Positions 27,606 through 36,421 of a stretch of DNA of 64,000 nucleotides are shown in pieces (within the stretch, counting starts at the first letter, position 1; every line of letters starts with the position of its first letter). The DNA lies in NCBI GenBank assembly GCA_963724735.1, contig CAVRVX010000037.1:124001-188000 (forward strand). The letters are read 5' to 3'. Source of the stretch: Rhodoplanes sp963724735 (lineage in GTDB: Bacteria > Pseudomonadota > Alphaproteobacteria > Rhizobiales > Xanthobacteraceae). A program made the translations under genes and the position numbers. The notes under the pieces were generated by a model, which worked only from the letters and a program-made list of their open reading frames with translations, was not told where the DNA came from and ran no database searches.

Positions 27606-28833
27606 TGTATTAGCTGGCACTTGGTCTGACAGATGGTGTCTGGTTGAGCGATCGGGTTTTGTGTCCGACGGCGTTAGGCTGCGATCATTTTCTCCTTCGT
27701 CATCGGCATTGCATCAAGGAAGGTCTGCATCGGCGTTTTGCCGAAGCACCAGCGCCCTTGATGTGGCCTTTGCTCATTGTATTCGCGGATCCACAGATCG
27801 AGGTCGGTCTGCAGCTCATCAATTGAACGATACACCTTTTTTCGGAAAGCGACGCGGTAGAACTCGTTGAGCACGGTCTTGTGGAAGCGCTCGCAGATGC
27901 CGTTGGTCTGCGGGCTCTTGGTCTTGGTGCGCGAGTGATCGATGTCCTCGACCGCCAGATAGAGCTCATACTCGTGCCGCTCGGGGTTGCCGCAGTACTC
28001 GCTGCCACGGTCGGTCAATATGCGCAGCAGCTTCAGGTCGTAGCTGTCGAACAGCGGGATCACCCGGTCGTTGAGCAGATCAGCCGCCGTGATCGGCGTC
28101 TTGCGATCGTAGAGCTTGGCGCAGGCCACCTTGGCGTAGGTGTCGATGAAGGTCTGCTGGTAGATCCGTCCAACCTCCTTCAGATTGCCGACATAGAACG
28201 TGTCCTGGGCGCCGCAGTAGCCCGGATGCTCGCTCTCGAATTCGCCGTGAGCCTCCTTCTCGATCTTGGCCTTTTCCAGCGCGATCACCTGCGCCTCGGT
28301 CAGCACCAGGCCTTCCTGGGCGCTCTTGGCTTCCAGCGCCTTGAGCCGCTTCTTCATGGTTTCCAGATCATGGCGCAGCCACACGCAGCGCACGCCGGCG
28401 GGTGATACCGTCAGCCCGCGCTTCCTCAACTCATTAGCGATGCGGACCTGGCCGAAGGCCGGCTGCTCGACGGCGAGCGCAACGATGGCGTCTTCGATGT
28501 CCTGCGGCACGCGGTTCTTCAGCACCGGCTTCTTGCGGCTGATCTCCTGCAAGGCCAATTCACCGCCTTTGTCGTAGAGTTCCTTGAAGCGGTAGAAACT
28601 GTCGCGGCTGTAGCCCATCATCTGGCAGGCTTGGCTCACGTTACCGAGCTGCTTGGCAAGCTCCAGCAGTCCCACTTTCGCACGGATGATCTTCTGTTCG
28701 GTCGTCATGGTGGTGTTCTCCAATCCGCCGAGGCGGGGCGCTACGCAACCCCGACCAGCTCCGCGCCCCGCCTCGGCTATCGTTGTGCCAGGGGGCCAGG
28801 ACACCACCGTCAGATTAAGTTTTAGCTAACGCA
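27606..28833 (-). mobile_element. IS481 family insertion sequence, 1228 bp
   Basis: The element is bounded by perfect 8-bp direct repeats (CGGATAGG). Terminal inverted repeats of 25 bp (27606-27630 and 28809-28833) match at 18 of 25 positions, both starting TG and both ending TCTGAC. It contains a single transposase gene on the minus strand. Its size is typical of the family. It sits inside the uncharacterised mobile-element gene, so it arrived later than that element. Confidence 0.93.
27674..28708 (-). CDS. IS481 family transposase
   Basis: GGAGAACACC precedes the ATG at 28708. The 344-residue protein has an N-terminal helix-turn-helix (NVSQACQMMGYSRDSFYRFKEL), a second helical region (AFGQVRIANELRKRGLTVS) and an rve/DDE integrase core: TFIDTYAKVACAKLYD, ILTDRGSEYCGN and TKSPQTNGICERFHKT, which supply Asp, Asp and Glu. 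It cuts and joins the IS ends. The gene is intact from start to stop, so this copy may still be active; its sharp target duplication also suggests recent movement. Confidence 0.93.
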   Translation of the reverse strand: MTTEQKIIRAKVGLLELAKQLGNVSQACQMMGYSRDSFYRFKELYDKGGELALQEISRKKPVLKNRVPQDIEDAIVALAVEQPAFGQVRIANELRKRGLTVSPAGVRCVWLRHDLETMKKRLKALEAKSAQEGLVLTEAQVIALEKAKIEKEAHGEFESEHPGYCGAQDTFYVGNLKEVGRIYQQTFIDTYAKVACAKLYDRKTPITAADLLNDRVIPLFDSYDLKLLRILTDRGSEYCGNPERHEYELYLAVEDIDHSRTKTKSPQTNGICERFHKTVLNEFYRVAFRKKVYRSIDELQTDLDLWIREYNEQRPHQGRWCFGKTPMQTFLDAMPMTKEKMIAA

Positions 28834-29401
28834 CGGATAGGTTCCGCCTGTGAACCGACTGCAGCGCCGCTCCGTGCGCATGACCCGCGCCTTCTCCTGG
28901 GCCTTGCCGACATAGAGTACCCCTTCACGCTGGGTAAACTTCCGCACGTACTTCTGTGTGACGTCGTCTTTGCGCTGCCCCTTCTTGAAGGCAACCAGAT
29001 CAACGCCCTCGTCGTTGACGAATTGATCGATGTTGCGAACGAACGCTTCCGTCATCGGCGTCACGGCCGTCGTCGAGGCAAAACGCTGGCCTCGATGAAC
29101 CCGCAGGTAGCCCACCACGGCTCCAACCGACTGCAAATGCGGGACGTAGACATTCAAGTACATCCGGTCGATCGCCTCGACCTCCAGCACCACATGGTCA
29201 CGCAAGACTTCCGCCACCGATCGCGCTACGCTCATCGCGGGCTCCGGTCGTCCACGGGTCCTCGGACCCATCGAGCTTCGAGCTCTTATAACCAGGGCAG
29301 TCCCTGCAGGCTCGACCGGAGTCCACATACACCACCGCGAATGCCCATACAGCTCGTCGGTCTGAGGCGGAGCCTCGTTAGCGATATTAGTCACACAGCT
29401 C

Positions 29402-29632
29402 CATGACCGGGATTTCGAGTCCTTGATCGATCTCATTCTGGACCGGACAGGCTGGAAAAGGGTCGCTTACGTTCAAAGATTTAGGCGGCGCAGAGAGCGA
29501 TACCAGCGCATGATCTTCGCGGTCCATAAACCGCTAGGAACGCTGAACCCGCCAGCAGGTGAACCCGTGCAAATCTGGAGCGGCCAGCGGATTGCTAAAC
29601 TGGCCGTTCAACATGGGGGACTGGATCGCTAA
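29402..29632 (+). pseudogene. Restriction-endonuclease-like gene, decayed C-terminal fragment
   Basis: The frame resumes HDRDFESLIDLILDRTGWKRVA, in phase with the left half ending at 26381. It then jumps to YVQRFRRRRERYQRMIFAV and ends VQIWSGQRIAKLAVQHGGLDR. In relatives I remember, some 40 residues carrying the catalytic Asp and Q-x-K of a PD-(D/E)xK nuclease lie between RVA and YVQRF. Their absence suggests an internal deletion, so the gene is inactive even without the insertion. The partner gene begins 26 bases downstream, indicating an operon. Confidence 0.65.
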
Positions 29633-30064
29633 TCGTCTTTGACGATGATCGCTGCAGATGGATTTCGCCGCATTAGTTGCCGATTATATCGCCAATTATC
29701 AGGACCGCGCGCAGCGGGAGCTACGCTACTACGTGATTCAGAGCTCCCTCACGGACGCCATTCGGGAAGCCGCACTTTCACGTCTTCCCGGCGGGAAACG
29801 TCACCCGCTTCAACGGCGAATCCCGCTGCATGTTCTCCAAGCCGCCAATTCTCGCCTACAAGCAATCAATCAACGCCTTGGCAAGGCGAAGTCGTTTGCC
29901 GAGCTGCATGGGCTTATCGCCCAACAAATCGGACCCATCCCGGGAATTGGAGACCTGAGTGTTTATGACATTGCACATCGCATTGGCGCGTATCTCGGTC
30001 TTGCGCCCGAGGCGATCTACCTTCATGCAGGAACACGGGAGGGTGCTCGGGCATTAAATTTAAC

Positions 30065-31606
30065 GTTACTGCCCAGGTTAGACGACCGGGATGTGAATTG
30101 GCGATAGATTTCTCTCGACGGCCGAACCGGTTTTCGATTCAAGAATCGAATGATTCGCGAAGCGGAAAGCGAGCCGTCCGGAGAAGAACTGCTCACGCTG
30201 ATTGGGGCGCTGAGGGCTGAAAACGCGTCGCTGAAAGCACGGATCGCGGAACTTGAGCGCCGGCTCGGATTGAACAGCTCGAACAGTGGCAAGCCTCCGT
30301 CGAGCGATGGACTGAGGAGGCCGGTACGGGTGAAGAGCCTGCGGGAAGGGTCCGGCAAGCCACGGGGCGGGCAGAAGGGTCACACGGGCGAGACCCTGCG
30401 CCAGGTCACGGATCCTGACGACGTTGCCGATCATTACCCGTCGGCCTGCTCGAGGTGCGGTGCGGGCCTTGGGCCGGAGGCGAGTGTCGGCCATAGCGCT
30501 CGTCAGGTGTTTGATCTGCCCAAGCCGCAGCCGCTCATCGTCACCGAACATCGTGCGCATGATTGCCAGTGCGCCGCCTGCGGCGCGAAGACGCGAGCGC
30601 CGTTTCCGGACGGTGTCAACGCGCCCGTTCAGTATGGCGTCGGAATCGCCGCCTTCGTGGTCTATCTGTTGCATTATCAGTTGCTGCCGGAGGATCGCCT
30701 GGCCGAACTGATGGCCGATCTCTTCGGCGTGAAACTGGCCGCCGCGACGATCGCGAGAATGAGCCGGACTTGCGCCGAGCGTCTGCGGGGCTTTGCCGAA
30801 ACGGTGCGAGATCTCGTGGCGGGCGCGCCGGTGAAACACCTGGACGAGACGGGGTTTCGCATTGGCGGCAAGACGCAATGGCTGCATGTGGCGTCCACCG
30901 CCCTGCTGACCTTCTATCGCGTCTGCGCCAAGCGTGGCAGTCTCTTGGCGAATGTCGTTGGCATCGTCGTTCACGATCACTGGAAGCCCTACTACACGAT
31001 GCAAGGCGTGCTGCACGCCTTGTGCAATGCTCATCATTTGCGCGAACTGAAGGCTCTCGTCGAGATCGAGAAAGAGGCGTGGGCGCGCAAAATGCAGCGG
31101 CTGTTGCGCCGCGCGTGTCACGCCGCGAACAGAGCGCGAGAACGGGGCGTTCCTTTGAAGCCTCAACTGATCGAATGTTGTGAGCGCCGTTACGACGTCA
31201 TTGTCGCCGCAGGGCTCGCCTTCCATGAGGCCCAAGTGCCGCTGGCGCGAGCCGCGATGAAGGGAGGCGGCAAATGGCGCGGCCGTGCGCCGCGCCGAAC
31301 CGGACATAATCTCCTCTTGCGTCTTGCAACACGCAAACAGGACACGTTGCGCTTCCTTCACGATCCGACGGTTCCCTTCACCAACAATCAGGCCGAACGC
31401 GACGGCCGCATGATGAAGCTTCGGCAAAAAATCTCCGGCGGCTTTCGCTCGCCGCAAGGCGCGATGGACTTCGCGCTCATCCGCTCCTTTTTCTCGACCG
31501 CCAAGAAACAGGGCTGGAACATCATCGACGCGCTCACCCGCGACCCTTCGAACTTGGCTATATCCCTACGCCTCTCCTGACCCCTCAAGACAACCTGGGC
31601 AGTTAC
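30065..31606 (+). mobile_element. IS66 family insertion sequence (single-gene type), 1542 bp
   Basis: It is flanked by perfect 8-bp duplications AATTTAAC (30057-30064 and 31607-31614). The terminal inverted repeats, 15 bp at 30065-30079 and 31592-31606, match at 14 positions (GTTACTGCCCAGGTT against GTAACTGCCCAGGTT). It carries only the large transposase gene and lacks the tnpA and tnpB accessory genes of classical IS66, as in the ISBst12 subgroup. The 8-bp duplication is normal for IS66. Confidence 0.95.
30150..31580 (+). CDS. IS66 family transposase (TnpC)
   Basis: The 476-residue protein has an N-terminal leucine-zipper-like helix (GALRAENASLKARIAELERRL), a basic Gly/Pro linker with SGKPPSSDG, and a zinc-finger region (CSRCGAGLG and CQCAAC). 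The catalytic core follows: KHLDETGFRIGG, VGIVVHDHWKPYY and FTNNQAERDGRMMKLRQKIS, giving Asp, Asp and Glu. It is full length and uninterrupted, so this element may be active. Confidence 0.95.
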   Translation: MIREAESEPSGEELLTLIGALRAENASLKARIAELERRLGLNSSNSGKPPSSDGLRRPVRVKSLREGSGKPRGGQKGHTGETLRQVTDPDDVADHYPSACSRCGAGLGPEASVGHSARQVFDLPKPQPLIVTEHRAHDCQCAACGAKTRAPFPDGVNAPVQYGVGIAAFVVYLLHYQLLPEDRLAELMADLFGVKLAAATIARMSRTCAERLRGFAETVRDLVAGAPVKHLDETGFRIGGKTQWLHVASTALLTFYRVCAKRGSLLANVVGIVVHDHWKPYYTMQGVLHALCNAHHLRELKALVEIEKEAWARKMQRLLRRACHAANRARERGVPLKPQLIECCERRYDVIVAAGLAFHEAQVPLARAAMKGGGKWRGRAPRRTGHNLLLRLATRKQDTLRFLHDPTVPFTNNQAERDGRMMKLRQKISGGFRSPQGAMDFALIRSFFSTAKKQGWNIIDALTRDPSNLAISLRLS

Positions 31607-31753
31607 AATTTAACCGGAGAAACGATCGCTCTAAGCGAGGTTCCAGCCGAGTTGCGGAAGCTAACGCCCGGAGAGATCGAGGATTGCTTTTGCATCTACA
31701 AGGATGCTCTGCGCCGTGGGAGCCTCAGCCTTAGACCGCACGCGCGCTGCTGA

Positions 31754-31887
31754 ACTTCGTCAGTCCTCACCCACGCTTGCCGATACGATGATTGAGTTCA
31801 AGAGGCGCTATTTTGTGTGCGGTGCATATGTCGCAAATTGGCACTTTGCAGAACTCGCATGATGTCAGACTTCGAGTCCGCAAAACA
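31754..31887. other. Short stretch between the HhH gene and IS1380
   Basis: No gene is supported. A minus-strand frame here reads CEFCKVPICDICTAHKIAPL, a Cys-rich string that might be the end of an eroded gene cut by the IS1380 insertion, but the part beyond the element does not continue it convincingly. Confidence 0.3.
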
Positions 31888-31891
31888 CTAG

Positions 31892-33519
31892 CCTGGATTA
31901 TGCAGCGCAGGCTGGCGGATGTGGCGCAACTCGCTGATTTAGCGTAGGATTTGGTTGTCGAATCCAACCCGCGCCATTTCAGCGAGGCCACATCCGCCAT
32001 GATCGATCTTATGCTGCCGCTGCCCGGCCTGTCACCTGTTGCTGGCAAGACCGTCGTCGCCAAATTCGACGGCGGTCTGCTGTCGTCGGACGGCGGCATT
32101 TTGGTGTTGCGCGAGGTCGAGCAACGCCTTCGCGTCGCCGATCGCATGGCCGCCTGTATCGAAGACCCGCGCGCGCCGGACCAGATCACGCACAGCCTCG
32201 CCGCCATCATTCGCTTTCGATTGCTGATGATCGCGGCGGGCTATGAGGACGGCAACGACGCCTCCAGTCTTCGCGGCGATCCTATGTTCAAGATGGCGCT
32301 CGATCTATCGCCGTCGGATCGCGAGCTGTGTTCGCAGTCGACGATCTCGCGACTGGAAAACCTGCCCGATGCTCGCGCGCTGTTGCGCATGGGCCGCGCC
32401 ATGGTCGATCTTTATTGCGAGTCCTTTCACAGGTTCCCAGGCGCATCATGCTCGACATCGACGACACCTTCGACGCGGTGCATGGCGGCCAGCAATTGCG
32501 GCTGTTCAATGCGCATTACGATGAATACGGCTTTCAGCCGATCGTCGTGTTCGACGGCGAGGGTCGCTTCATCACCGCCGTGCTTCGTCCCGCCAAACGG
32601 CCCAGCGGCAAGGAAATACGCGGCTTTCTGCGCCGCTTGCTGCGCGCCATCCGCGCCAACTGGCCAAAGACCGAGATCTTGCTGCGCGCCGACAGTCATT
32701 ATTGCTGTCCCGAGGTTCTCGACTTTTGTCGCGCCAACGGGCTCGATTACATCCTCGGCGTCGCGCCGACCACGACATTGCAACGCCACATCGAGGGCCT
32801 CGAGGCCAGCACGAAAGCGCGCTTCGAGGCCGCGCCGAAAGATGGCAAGGCGCGCCGCTTCAAGGAGTTTTACGACGGGGCCGCGAGCTGGAGCCGCGTC
32901 GAGCGCATCATCGCCCGCGTCGAGGTTGGCGCGGAAGGGCCCGACACACGTTTCGTCGTCACCAATCTCAAGAAGCGCAACGCCCGCGTGCTCTACGAGG
33001 ATATTTATTGCCGGCGCGGCCAAGCCGAAAATCACATCAAATCCTGGAAGACGCATCTGGCGGCGGACCGCACCTCCTGCACGAAGGCCACCGCCAACCA
33101 GTTACGGCTGTTCCTGCACGCCGGCGCCTACTGGCTGATGTGGGGCCTGCGCGTGTCGATGCCAAAACGTTCGATGTGGCGCGTCGCCCAGTTCGACACG
33201 TTGCGCCTGCGCCTCATCAAAATCGCCGCGCGCGTCGTCGAGATGAAGACGATGTTCCGTGTTCATTTGCCGACATCGTGTCCCGGCCAAGATATTTTGC
33301 GTTTCGCGCTCGGGCGAATCCCGCGCCTCGTCACCTGAGCGACGGGGCGCAGCGCCCCGAATATCGAGCCCGTCCCGTCAACCCGCAAACATTCTCCACC
33401 CCGCTTCTGGCCCGTTGCCGGAGAGGATGCGGTGCGTCCACGAGCAAGTAAAACCGGGAACAATCACGCGTGCGCGATCCCGTGCGCAGCGTAACCGTCA
33501 AAGCGCTGCATAATGCCGG
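31892..33519 (+). mobile_element. IS1380 family insertion sequence, 1628 bp
   Basis: Terminal inverted repeats of 17 bp (31892-31908 and 33503-33519) match at 15 positions and share ATTATGCAGCGC. They are flanked by a 4-bp duplication CTAG (31888-31891 and 33520-33523), typical for IS1380. It contains one transposase gene on the plus strand, which is frameshifted. Confidence 0.9.
31999..33338 (+). pseudogene. IS1380 family transposase, frameshifted
   Basis: The 5' frame reads VVAKFDGGLLSSDGGILVLR and SQSTISRLENLPDARALLR, typical of IS1380. Near 32430-32437 the frame changes by -1, from LYCESFHR to VPRRIMLDIDDTFDAVHGG. The rest is then open to 33338 with LLRADSHYCC and CRRGQAENHIKSWK supplying the remaining catalytic acids. 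No slippery heptamer is visible at the junction, so this looks like a one-base loss rather than programmed frameshifting. If real, the element cannot move by itself. Confidence 0.88.
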
Positions 33520-33688
33520 CTAGATAGTCGCCATTAGACGGAGACCGAAGACCCACTCAACTTATTCGCACGTGGCGTAGCCTCCAGGATGAGCAAGCTC
33601 GGGCTCGCCGACGCGGCCCGGCCATGACGAAACAGGGCGACGCGGAGCCGAGCTAAAACGTTTCAAACCATGGGCCTCGGCCAAAGCG

Positions 33689-34606
33689 TCAGTCAGCGTC
33701 GGCATCGGCGTATTGGCCGACGCGATCGGATGGATAGGTCAGGTTCCTGACGGTTTCCCGCAGCGCCCCCGAGGCGACCGTGGGCTCGGGCGGATTTTCC
33801 AGACGCTCGATCACGACGAGGCGGGTCACCTCACCGTTAAGGAAGGCATTCAGGAACTCGGGATAGTTCCTGAAGGCCACGCATCCGCTCGACTGGCCGT
33901 TGGGGCCGTGCAAGTAGGAATGGGCGAGCATGCCGTCGCGGCCGTACATCTTGCTCTCGTCCACGGGCGTAAGGCGGATGGCGCGAACCCCGTGGAACGG
34001 CCGCTCCCGCAAGGAGAGCTTGTAAACATTCGGCGGGGTCGCTCCGCGCATCTTCACACGCACGTGGCGGGGATTGTCCATGAGGCCGCCGAGGCCAGAA
34101 TGAGCTTCCAGCCTGCGCCCGTTGGGAAGGTAGACCGCACGCGCCGTGATGTCGTAGATCGCGGTGCGGCTGTCGTCATCCGGCGGCGTAAGGAAATCCA
34201 CGTCGCTCGCAAGCTCCCGCGTGACCAGTCCGGGGAAACTTTCGTCGAAGGACTCATTCCACCACCCCGAGGCAGGCATGGCCTTCGGCGAATCCTGGTC
34301 GGTGGTTGCTGCATCGGATACGACGTGCGATCCGAGGCTTGCTACGCGTACTTGATCGACCCGGGCCTGAGATTTTACCGGCGCTCGGAGCCGGAAACTG
34401 TCGGAGCGGACCGTCCCGAAAACAGAGATGCCCGAATGCGCGACGCGCAATCCGATGTCTGCTGAACCTGTATGCATCGCTGGCGATTTGAGGACGAACC
34501 CCATCGCCACCGCCGCGATTCCGAACAGGATCGAGCCAACTCCCACCCGAATCAATGCTTCCCCCACTCCTACTCCGCGTCGTCGCGGCGCTGCGTCCCC
34601 CGCCAA
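33689..34606 (-). CDS. Tlde1/DUF2778 L,D-transpeptidase-like protein, membrane anchored
   Basis: The 305-residue product has one N-terminal membrane segment (about residues 18-40), a spacer, and a C-terminal DUF2778 domain (about 150-275). That domain has LPNGRRLEAHSGLGGLMDNP, GVRAIRLTP, LHGPNGQSSGCVAFRNYPEF; the His and the Ser-x-Gly-Cys motif match the catalytic pair of L,D-transpeptidase-fold proteins. Domains of this type include the type VI effector Tlde1, which attacks peptidoglycan stems, but in Hyphomicrobiales chromosomal copies without T6SS genes are common and probably act in the producer's own wall. No immunity gene is recognisable next to it. Confidence 0.85.
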   Translation of the reverse strand: MAGDAAPRRRGVGVGEALIRVGVGSILFGIAAVAMGFVLKSPAMHTGSADIGLRVAHSGISVFGTVRSDSFRLRAPVKSQARVDQVRVASLGSHVVSDAATTDQDSPKAMPASGWWNESFDESFPGLVTRELASDVDFLTPPDDDSRTAIYDITARAVYLPNGRRLEAHSGLGGLMDNPRHVRVKMRGATPPNVYKLSLRERPFHGVRAIRLTPVDESKMYGRDGMLAHSYLHGPNGQSSGCVAFRNYPEFLNAFLNGEVTRLVVIERLENPPEPTVASGALRETVRNLTYPSDRVGQYADADAD

Positions 34607-34639
34607 TGAGCCTCCCCCGACATAGGCACTGCGCGCTAA

Positions 34640-34885
34640 CTAACGCCCCAACGTAACGCCATGGCCTATCATATTCGTTTTGTCATCAGCAGTTTCCCCG
34701 TTTGCCGACGAAAACCGGGAACGGTGGCGTGAGAGCAACACCCAATCCCCCTTCCCGTGCTGTATGCCGTAGCCGGTCAGAGGAAAAGCCCCCACGAGGG
34801 CTCCCATCAGGCAACCCGCGAGAAGCCCGGCCAACACTGAGCGCCAGCCCATCCCGATGATCTCAGCGCGCCGTTCCGGAACCAT
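34640..34885 (-). CDS. Small hypothetical membrane protein (uncertain)
   Basis: An 81-codon frame from ATG 34885 contains one hydrophobic Gly/Ala/Leu segment (WRSVLAGLLAGCLMGALVGA) followed by a hydrophilic tail. There is no clear ribosome binding site and no family I recognise. The frame is open upstream almost to the ISL3 edge. It could be a genuine short gene or a chance frame between mobile elements. Confidence 0.3.
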   Translation of the reverse strand: MVPERRAEIIGMGWRSVLAGLLAGCLMGALVGAFPLTGYGIQHGKGDWVLLSRHRSRFSSANGETADDKTNMIGHGVTLGR

Positions 34886-35021
34886 TGTGGTCAGGCCGCC
34901 AATGGGATGCCGAGGCTTCCGACGTTTGCGAATCCGCACATGGCGCAGGTCAGGATGATCTGCGTTTTTTGCGATAGAGTTCCCATCTGCCGCATTGCGA
35001 CCGGATGCCGTTATTCTTTTA

Positions 35022-36421
35022 GGGTCTTCAGGGAATCGAGTGGGTGATTTTGCGGGATCATAGCGGCAGAACGTCGGTCAGAGCGGCGGCAGCATGCAGG
35101 TGAGAACCTTGAGGCGAAGATATTCTTGGTCGCGCAGGCCGTAGGCGCGTCGCTGGAAGACGCGGATTTTGTTGTTGAGTCCTTCGACGAAGCCGAGCGA
35201 GACCTTGTTTTCCGGTTTGCAGTAGGCGGCGATGCCATCCCAGTGGCGGTCGATCATGTCGGCGAACTTCTCGTAGGGCTGCAAGCGCTGCCATTTGAGC
35301 GCCGCGCGCCAGTTCTCGAAGAAGCGCCGCGCGAAGCCCTCGCGTTGGTAGCCCCACAACTGTCCGAAGGACTCCTTGAGCAGGTAGGCGGTGTTCAATC
35401 GTTTGTTGGCGCGCAGCAGCGTCTTCAGGGCCTGGCGGCCTTCGAGCGTCAGGTTCTCCCGGCGCGAGAGCAGCGTGTACTTCTGGCCCTTGATGTAACG
35501 GCGGTCCTTGCCGGAGAGCCGGGCATATTCGCTCTTGCGCACGGCATCGAGCGCCTCGCCCAGGTGGCGCATGACGTGGAACTTGTCGAACAGGATCGCC
35601 GCTTGCGGTACTCGCGCTTGCGCAACGGTGCGGAACGGCCTCCACATGTCCATCACGGCGAGCCTGATTTTGCGGCTCTTCTTGCGCCCCAGCCAGTTAT
35701 AGAACGCCGCCATGCTGGCCTCGGAGCGATCCGTGCCGCCGAACCAGATCGGCCGCTTGCGAACGAGGTCGCTGACCACGATGCGGTAGCTGTGGCCTTT
35801 GCGGACCGCGATCTCGTCGATGCCGATCGCTTGCGGGGCGGGCGTGCCGGCACGTCTGAGCTGGGCCCGCATGTATTGTTGCTCCAGCGTCTTGACCGTG
35901 TCCCAGTCAAGCTTGAGGTCGCGGGCGACATCGCGGATCGATGCCTGCTGGCAGCGGCGGCCGACATAGTACGCAAAGCGCTTGGTGAAATGCGCGTTGT
36001 CCGCCAGAAAATCCAGGCGCTCGCGTTTCACGCTGCCACAACGACGGCAGTCGACGCGCCGCACCTCCAGTTCCAGGACAACCCGAGACCCCGCACTCGG
36101 CAGGTCGCGAACCTGCCGCAAGCGCCGGTCGTACCAGCCCTTCTGCGCCAGCCCACAGCACCCGCAAACCGTTTTTTTGAGCGCCGATCAAGGCGCACGA
36201 TCACAACGTCCGGCGCACCAAACACCCCGCGTACCGCTGCTTGCGCCCGAAAGCCTGCGAATGAATATCCATCCGACAGACGCCGCTGTCGCTTCGATGA
36301 ATCCGCCATCCACTCCGGATGCCAAACTCCAACACCCTGCGAAATGCCTGAAAGCCAATATCCACAGCGCTTTCTGCCATGTCCACCCCATCAAATCACC
36401 CACACGACTTCCCGAAGACCC
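35022..36421 (-). mobile_element. ISL3 family insertion sequence, 1400 bp
   Basis: Both ends start GGGTCTTC and run on as inverted repeats of about 30 bp (35022-35051 and 36392-36421) with 25 matches, including the shared GTGGGTGATTT. The flanking 8-mers (35014-35021 and 36422-36429) agree at 6 of 8 positions, so the target duplication is imperfect. The transposase is encoded on the minus strand. The right end lies inside the 3' end of an lprI-like gene. Confidence 0.88.
35078..36309 (-). pseudogene. ISL3 family transposase, two frames joined at an A7 tract
   Basis: From 36309 one frame reads VFGAPDVVIVRLDRRSKK up to seven consecutive A (36172-36178 on the plus strand as T). Beyond it the protein continues in the -1 frame as TVCGCCGLAQKGWYDRRLRQ and is open to 35078, with zinc-finger cysteines, IGIDEIAVRKGHSY, VMDMWRPFR and FVEGLNNKIRVFQRRAYGLRD (DDE-type acids). 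The joined product is about 410 residues, normal for ISL3. Either one A is missing from an original run of eight, or the A_AAA_AAA tract is a programmed slip site. The 5' start is uncertain. Confidence 0.8.

Larger units (their letters stand above)
26392..29235 (-). pseudogene. Uncharacterised mobile-element-associated protein, split by IS481
   Basis: Start 29235 (MSVARSVAEVLRDHVVLEVE). The first part runs to GGTYP at the IS481 site; the second resumes WIVESTAMVNHYYFYCVD at about 27600 and ends at 26392. Removing the IS and one copy of its 8-bp duplication gives one 535-residue frame. Conserved-looking blocks are VAFKKGQRKDDVTQ, EGVLYVGKAQEKARV, FGPFFLKFCSYFPYNAKLCI, GYRYQLSILQAEFSLTQVLD, HVDYKKTRIKQYHKEG and a C-terminal winged-helix-like DLRRLRLHGLTERI. 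I remember close relatives in many bacteria but no assigned function. I see no DDE, HUH or serine/tyrosine recombinase motif. Confidence 0.7.
26382..29401 (-). mobile_element. Putative uncharacterised mobile element, itself interrupted by IS481
   Basis: This block separates two halves of one host gene (left half ends QL at 26381, right half resumes HDRDFE at 29402), so it must be an insertion. It carries one gene (26392-29235, minus), whose stop lies about 10 bases from the left edge. Minus the IS481 copy and one copy of its 8-bp duplication, the block is about 1.78 kb. CAGTTG at 26376-26381 and CAGCTC at 29396-29401 could be a diverged target duplication, but I see no convincing terminal inverted repeats, so the exact ends are uncertain by several bases. 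Confidence 0.6.
29658..31753 (+). pseudogene. Helix-hairpin-helix-like conserved protein, split by IS66
   Basis: The 5' part (29658-30064) begins MDFAALVADYIANYQDR and contains IGPIPGIGDLSVYDIAHRIG, a helix-hairpin-helix-like stretch, then YLHAGTREGARALNL. The IS66 copy interrupts at AATTTAAC. The 3' part (31607-31753) continues in phase as TGETIALSEVPAELRKLTPG and ends EIEDCFCIYKDAL plus a short tail. The joined protein would have 181 residues. I cannot name the family. Its position 26 bases behind the restriction-like gene suggests the two work together, perhaps in DNA defence; this is inference. Confidence 0.7.

Noticed and set aside
33689..34606. Type VI secretion effector-immunity pair
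   Set aside because: The Tlde1-like domain is present, but the protein has an N-terminal membrane anchor and no immunity gene or T6SS gene is adjacent.
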